Assembly: GCF_001625565.1 (NCBI RefSeq)
Contig: NZ_AUXS01000048.1
Coordinates: 1-64,000 of the forward strand
Origin: Pseudoalteromonas luteoviolacea NCIMB 1944
GTDB taxonomy: Bacteria; Pseudomonadota; Gammaproteobacteria; Enterobacterales; Alteromonadaceae
Direction of reading: 5' to 3'
DNA: 64,000 bases
Position 1 is the first letter of the stretch. Every line of letters starts with the position of its first letter. Shown piece after piece: positions 60,961 through 64,000 of this stretch. Under the pieces are notes generated by a model that had not been told where the DNA came from, did not search any database, and was given only the letters and a program-made list of their open reading frames with translations. Made by a program: the position numbers and the translations under genes.

Positions 60961-61614
60961 ATGAAACGATATAGAGAGTTAATAATTACAATTGCTGAAA
61001 GAGATATTGAGCAATTTTCAGAGTGCTTAGCTAGTGCCGCCACTAAAAGCTGGGCTCGGAATAAGGGTAGAGAAGACGAAGCTTTAAGCTTTGTTGGTTT
61101 TTCTTCAAAGCCTTACTGTTTTGATCACATAATTAACAATGAACATATTGCGAGTCTTTGGTTAGCAAACAACGAAGAAGGTGGCTTAGAGGTTTCTAAC
61201 ATTGTTCCAACCAAGGAGATCTGCTTGAGTGTCTCTAAATACAATTCTATTTTGGAAAGCTTTTTGGAAAAAGTTATATCTTCAGCAAAAGATAAGGTTA
61301 ATTTTCAAGTAAGTATTACCAATGAAGAATTTACGTTGGAAGATGAACTTTCAGAAGAAGCATCTCAAGCACTAAGGGTATTTTCAAGTTCAGCTAATAA
61401 ATCAACGGGCCATGCGCACCCTCTGGATAAAAAAAGGTGGTTCCATTTTATCAACCTTGCTTTTAAATCAAGCAGTGAATTTGATACAGATATTTTGGAA
61501 AAGTTTCTGGTTGAAGATGGTTGGGATGAAGAAAAAGCTTCAAAGCTAACAATAGACTTTGAATATTCAATAGGTTTACTTTCTAGTTTTGTTAAAGTGC
61601 GTGGGACTATTTAG
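60961..61614 (+). CDS. Hypothetical moron protein
   Basis: A 217-residue soluble protein, acidic overall, with no family recognised. AAAGGAAA (60950-60957) is a good ribosome site. A dyad at 60898-60923 may regulate it. It lies among moron genes within the tail operon and precedes the tail-tip late promoter, so it is unlikely to be structural. Confidence 0.6.
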   Translation: MKRYRELIITIAERDIEQFSECLASAATKSWARNKGREDEALSFVGFSSKPYCFDHIINNEHIASLWLANNEEGGLEVSNIVPTKEICLSVSKYNSILESFLEKVISSAKDKVNFQVSITNEEFTLEDELSEEASQALRVFSSSANKSTGHAHPLDKKRWFHFINLAFKSSSEFDTDILEKFLVEDGWDEEKASKLTIDFEYSIGLLSSFVKVRGTI

Positions 61615-61637
61615 TATTCTCCAATCAGACACGTTTT

Positions 61638-61682
61638 GTAAAACATTTTCCACCTAAATTCCCGCTCCTAATTTTTTAAACT
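61638..61682 (+). promoter_or_regulatory. Late promoter motif D (tail-tip operon)
   Basis: GTAAAACATTTTCC (61638-61651) followed by ACCTAAATTCCCGCTCC, and after 25 bases from the dyad a -10-like TAAACT (61677-61682). It closely matches motif A and lies just before the tail-tip genes, as PP does before P in Mu. The moron block 59.0-61.6 kb interrupts the tail operon, which may explain why a separate promoter is kept here. Confidence 0.72.
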
Positions 61683-61716
61683 CGCTCACACAGTAAAGCA
61701 AAGAGCGATAAAAAAT

Positions 61717-62322
61717 ATGGAGCACCTTCCCCTACCTAAGCCCCCAAAAAGCTGTGTTTTTCGGCTGGTTCCCAATAGTCACTTACATGTAAGTAAAGCC
61801 AATAATGCGTCTGAGGTGTATGACCTTGAAGGCGCGTATTGGGAATTTGAGATAGAGCTTGCCAATGTGTTAGAGACCGATGCCTTGGCGCTGGATGCGT
61901 TCTTGGCCAAGTGTCGTGGTTCCGTTGGCAAGTTTTTATGCTTTGACTATCGGTTTTTACAGGACGAGCTAGATAGTTTTTCCCGCGTGAGTGAGTCATA
62001 TCAAGACGGCAATGTGTTGAACGTGTCTGGTTTGCCTGTCAATTCTGTATATGCCAAATCAGGCAACCGCATTCAGATTGGTACGGGCGAAAATGCAGAG
62101 CTTAAGATTCTTACTTCGGATGTTGTGGTTGATAGTCATGGCGCGTGTTCGCTTGAGTTTGAATCGCCCATGCGTCAAATCCCAGCGAGCAATACCCCTG
62201 TCTATTTTAAGCGCCCTGCTGGCGTGTTTCGTTTATTGGATAACAAGCAAGGATTGGCAGAAGCCCAGATTAAAAATGGCTTTGTGACGTCTTGGAAAAT
62301 CAAAGGTCGGGAGGCGTTTTAA
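61717..62322 (+). CDS. Tail tip-associated protein (distal tail-like)
   Basis: A 201-residue protein. Order after the tape measure and before the hydrolase-like and J-like genes fits a distal tail or lambda gpM/gpL-type protein. The C terminus has PVYFKRPAGVFRLL, followed by a final AEAQIKNGFVTSWKIKGREAF. Family not named with certainty. Confidence 0.7.
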   Translation: MEHLPLPKPPKSCVFRLVPNSHLHVSKANNASEVYDLEGAYWEFEIELANVLETDALALDAFLAKCRGSVGKFLCFDYRFLQDELDSFSRVSESYQDGNVLNVSGLPVNSVYAKSGNRIQIGTGENAELKILTSDVVVDSHGACSLEFESPMRQIPASNTPVYFKRPAGVFRLLDNKQGLAEAQIKNGFVTSWKIKGREAF

Positions 62323-62909
62323 TGGAAGCGTTAAATTCAGCTTTGGTGGCCGAGCTTGCCCATTGTCGCCCCCGCTACTTTGTGCGCTTGGCGTTTAAAA
62401 GTGGTGATTTGTTATTGCATACCGGGGTTGGTGAGCGGCGGTTCTTGGGCCGCACCTGGTTTGGCCTTGGCATGCTTGGGCGCATTGGTGAAATCCCCGC
62501 CAATGATAAAAACGATGCGGCGCGTATTCGCTTGTCTTTGCACACCCAAAGCGAAACGGTGTTGGCGGAAGTGGCACAAAACGACCCCATTGGTGTGGGT
62601 GTTGAAATCTATTTGGCCACCGTTGATAAACATTACCGTGTGAATCAATCCCAGCTATTGGAAAGTGGCTATATCGTGGCGTGCGATGTCGAGCGTGGCC
62701 AAGTCAGTAAAGTTAGTTTGTCAGTGGCTGGCGAGTCTGAGCGCTGGAAACAATCGCGTTTACATCAGCGTTGGAACCATGCTACTCAATCAGCGCTATA
62801 TCCTGAAGATATGTTTTTTAATGAGCATGCCGAGGCCACAGGGACAATTTTGCCGGATACACAACCAGGCGCTCCAGTGGGTGGGAGGGATGGCCATGCA
62901 CTGCCTTAA
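62322..62909 (+). CDS. Tail tip protein, gpL-like
   Basis: 195 residues from the ATG at 62322, which overlaps the previous stop and is preceded by GGGAGG (62310-62315); the open frame to 62292 is an overextension. It begins AELAHCRPRYFVRLAFKSGD and has several conserved turns, LLHTGVGERRFLGRTWFG and LESGYIVACDV, seen in B3-type tip proteins. It may bind the tip complex with an iron-sulfur or not; no Cys pattern supports the former. Confidence 0.7.
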   Translation: MEALNSALVAELAHCRPRYFVRLAFKSGDLLLHTGVGERRFLGRTWFGLGMLGRIGEIPANDKNDAARIRLSLHTQSETVLAEVAQNDPIGVGVEIYLATVDKHYRVNQSQLLESGYIVACDVERGQVSKVSLSVAGESERWKQSRLHQRWNHATQSALYPEDMFFNEHAEATGTILPDTQPGAPVGGRDGHALP

Positions 62910-63321
62910 ACTTCAAAAGTACCTAGATTCCTGTGAACACACCCCCTTTGCCTGGGGCAAGTTTGATTGCTGCTTGTTCGTGGCGGATTGGCTCTTGGTC
63001 CGAAATGGCGTCGATGTCGCGGCAGACTTTCGAGGGCATTACAGCACTGCCATTGGCGCAAAGCGGCGTTTAACTCGATTGGGGTTTGATGACATTCAAA
63101 GTGTGTTTAAACACCATTTAAAGCCCATTGAAATTAACTATGCGCAGCGCGGTGATATTGCCTTGGTTGAATGGGACGGCGAATTAATTGGTGGGATTGT
63201 GGGCTTGGGTTTTGTCTATTGTGTCACAAACATTGGCTTAAGTGTGCTAGAAATGAGCGCGGTCAGTTTTTGCTTTTCTCAGGTATTGCCTCAGTCTACG
63301 GATGAGGTGCGCCATGGGTAA
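62896..63321 (+). CDS. DUF6950 family tail protein (NlpC/P60-like)
   Basis: 141 residues from the ATG at 62896; GGGAGGG (62883-62889) is six bases upstream. The N terminus has WGKFDCCLFVADWLL, resembling the catalytic Cys segment of NlpC/P60 proteins, and the family pattern DFRGHYST. Such proteins sit between gpL- and J-like genes and may cleave peptidoglycan during DNA injection. It overlaps both neighbours. Confidence 0.75.
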   Translation: MHCLKLQKYLDSCEHTPFAWGKFDCCLFVADWLLVRNGVDVAADFRGHYSTAIGAKRRLTRLGFDDIQSVFKHHLKPIEINYAQRGDIALVEWDGELIGGIVGLGFVYCVTNIGLSVLEMSAVSFCFSQVLPQSTDEVRHG

Positions 63322-64000
63322 AGTCGTCGATGTGGTGAAGGATATTGCCGACCCCTTTTTAGCGCTCGGCGAAAAAATCTGGGATGAAACCGTGGGTGCT
63401 TTGTGGGATAGCCTATCCCCGGATGTGCCTGAAGAAGACTATGCAACCCTGGCTAAGGGCTTACAAAAAGGCATTGACCAGCCGAGGCGCATTACTTTTG
63501 GGCGTGACCGCGTTGGCGGTGTGATTGCGCACCAAGCAACCATTGAGCGCGACGAAAAGCATTGGGTGCAGTTGATTGTGTTAATCAATGGTGCGCCCAT
63601 CGATGCGTTAGAAGAGGTATATATTGCCAACAAGCCGTTATCGGACTACCCCGCTGACAGCTGGGACTATTCACTGTCTGATGGCAATCATACGTCCGCC
63701 AATAGTAAAGCCGTGTCTAAGATGGCGGGTTGGACCAATAAGCATATCGGCTTTGGGCAAGCCCATGTGTTTATTGAGCTTGAAAACAATCGCGAGGTCT
63801 TCCCCGATGGGATATCAGATTGCGAGTTTTTAATTCGTGGCACACGCGTTTGGGACCCACGAGATAGCAGTCAAAACCCGGATGATGCAACAACTTGGGC
63901 GTGGTCACAAAACGCCGTGCTGTGCGCCCTGCACTATATTCGTTTTTATGGCGCGCACGAAGTGCCCTACCATCGCATTCCGCTTAATTGGTGGATAGCT
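63314..64000 (+). CDS. Tail tip/host-specificity protein, partial (J-like)
   Basis: The open frame continues through the window edge with 229 residues seen. The order (after the DUF6950 gene) and the first segments (PRRITFGRDRVGGVIAHQ, CEFLIRGTRVWDPRD) fit the large central tip protein of B3/lambda-like tails, which binds host receptors through its C terminus. The ATG at 63314 overlaps the previous stop (63319-63321). The rest lies outside the window. Confidence 0.8.
   Translation, partial: MGKVVDVVKDIADPFLALGEKIWDETVGALWDSLSPDVPEEDYATLAKGLQKGIDQPRRITFGRDRVGGVIAHQATIERDEKHWVQLIVLINGAPIDALEEVYIANKPLSDYPADSWDYSLSDGNHTSANSKAVSKMAGWTNKHIGFGQAHVFIELENNREVFPDGISDCEFLIRGTRVWDPRDSSQNPDDATTWAWSQNAVLCALHYIRFYGAHEVPYHRIPLNWWIA

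Larger units (their letters stand above)
27091..64000. mobile_element. Mu-like transposable prophage with siphovirus-type tail (continues past window)
   Basis: Identified by a DDE transposase with MuB-type ATPase, Mor activator, gp16/GemA, DUF1804 and DUF935 packaging proteins, gpF, Mu-type protease, gp36 and gpG homologues, and a long non-contractile tail set. No sheath gene is present, so a B3/D3112-like siphovirus form is expected. The left edge is placed at 27091, where the sequence begins TGTTTTT and is followed by a repeated 10-mer. The right edge was not reached. Gene order departs from Mu: the repressor, transposition, lysis, packaging and gpF block is reversed relative to the capsid and tail block. 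Confidence 0.88.

Noticed and set aside
61717..64000. Mu-type contractile tail (sheath, baseplate) genes
   Set aside because: No sheath or baseplate motifs; the order tube, chaperones, tape measure, tip proteins indicates a siphovirus-type tail.

Overview
The window looks like a chromosomal segment of a marine gammaproteobacterium of the Alteromonadales, most like Pseudoalteromonas. This rests on gene content (purE-purK, an NAD malic enzyme, periplasmic gamma-glutamyltranspeptidase, an S9 peptidase lipoprotein, rhombosortase, MiaE, a 7TM-DISM diguanylate cyclase and a propeller-type hybrid kinase) and on the moderately AT-rich composition judged by eye. No rRNA, tRNA or CRISPR array was seen.

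Positions 1-26708 are host chromosome. In order: an iron-responsive PepSY operon (371-2558), a diguanylate cyclase (2596-4383), a TetR regulator with a small membrane protein and paired operators (4474-5350), purE-purK, a YeiH-type exporter, an S9 peptidase, rhombosortase divergent from ggt, maeA, a solute-binding-like periplasmic protein, a Cys-containing secreted protein, a 1393-residue hybrid kinase, SIMPL, MAPEG, sulfotransferase, miaE and an endonuclease/exonuclease/phosphatase protein. Most units end in clear intrinsic terminators.

From about 27091 to beyond the right edge lies a Mu-like transposable prophage with a siphovirus-type (B3/D3112-like) tail. Its left half runs leftward from 41.8 kb: Ner-like HTH protein, early genes, MuA, MuB, GemA-like protein, Mor activator, lysozyme, small and large terminase, portal, DUF3164 and gpF. 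Its right half runs rightward from 49.7 kb: protease/scaffold, decoration, major capsid, head-tail joining proteins, tail tube, tail chaperones, tape measure, tail tip. The CI-like repressor (41948) starts a rightward cargo operon (42450-47115), followed by a convergent KAP ATPase plus PD-(D/E)XK-like nuclease pair (47132-49149). Inverting the segment from about 27.2 to 49.4 kb would restore the standard Mu gene order, and TTTAAA-rich repeats sit at both proposed breakpoints.

The phage is probably driven by Mor acting on a repeated late-promoter motif (dyad GTAAAAC-N-TTTTAC) found before lysozyme, before the protease and before the tail-tip genes. Further accessory genes (morons) sit at 33.5-35.8 kb, beside a partial duplication of mor, and at 59.0-61.6 kb between the tape measure and the tail-tip genes. 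A well-formed -1 ribosomal frameshift signal joins the two tail-chaperone frames at 55308. The points most worth following up are the repressor-linked propeller-kinase cargo operon, the KAP/nuclease pair, the split genome order and the late-promoter family.
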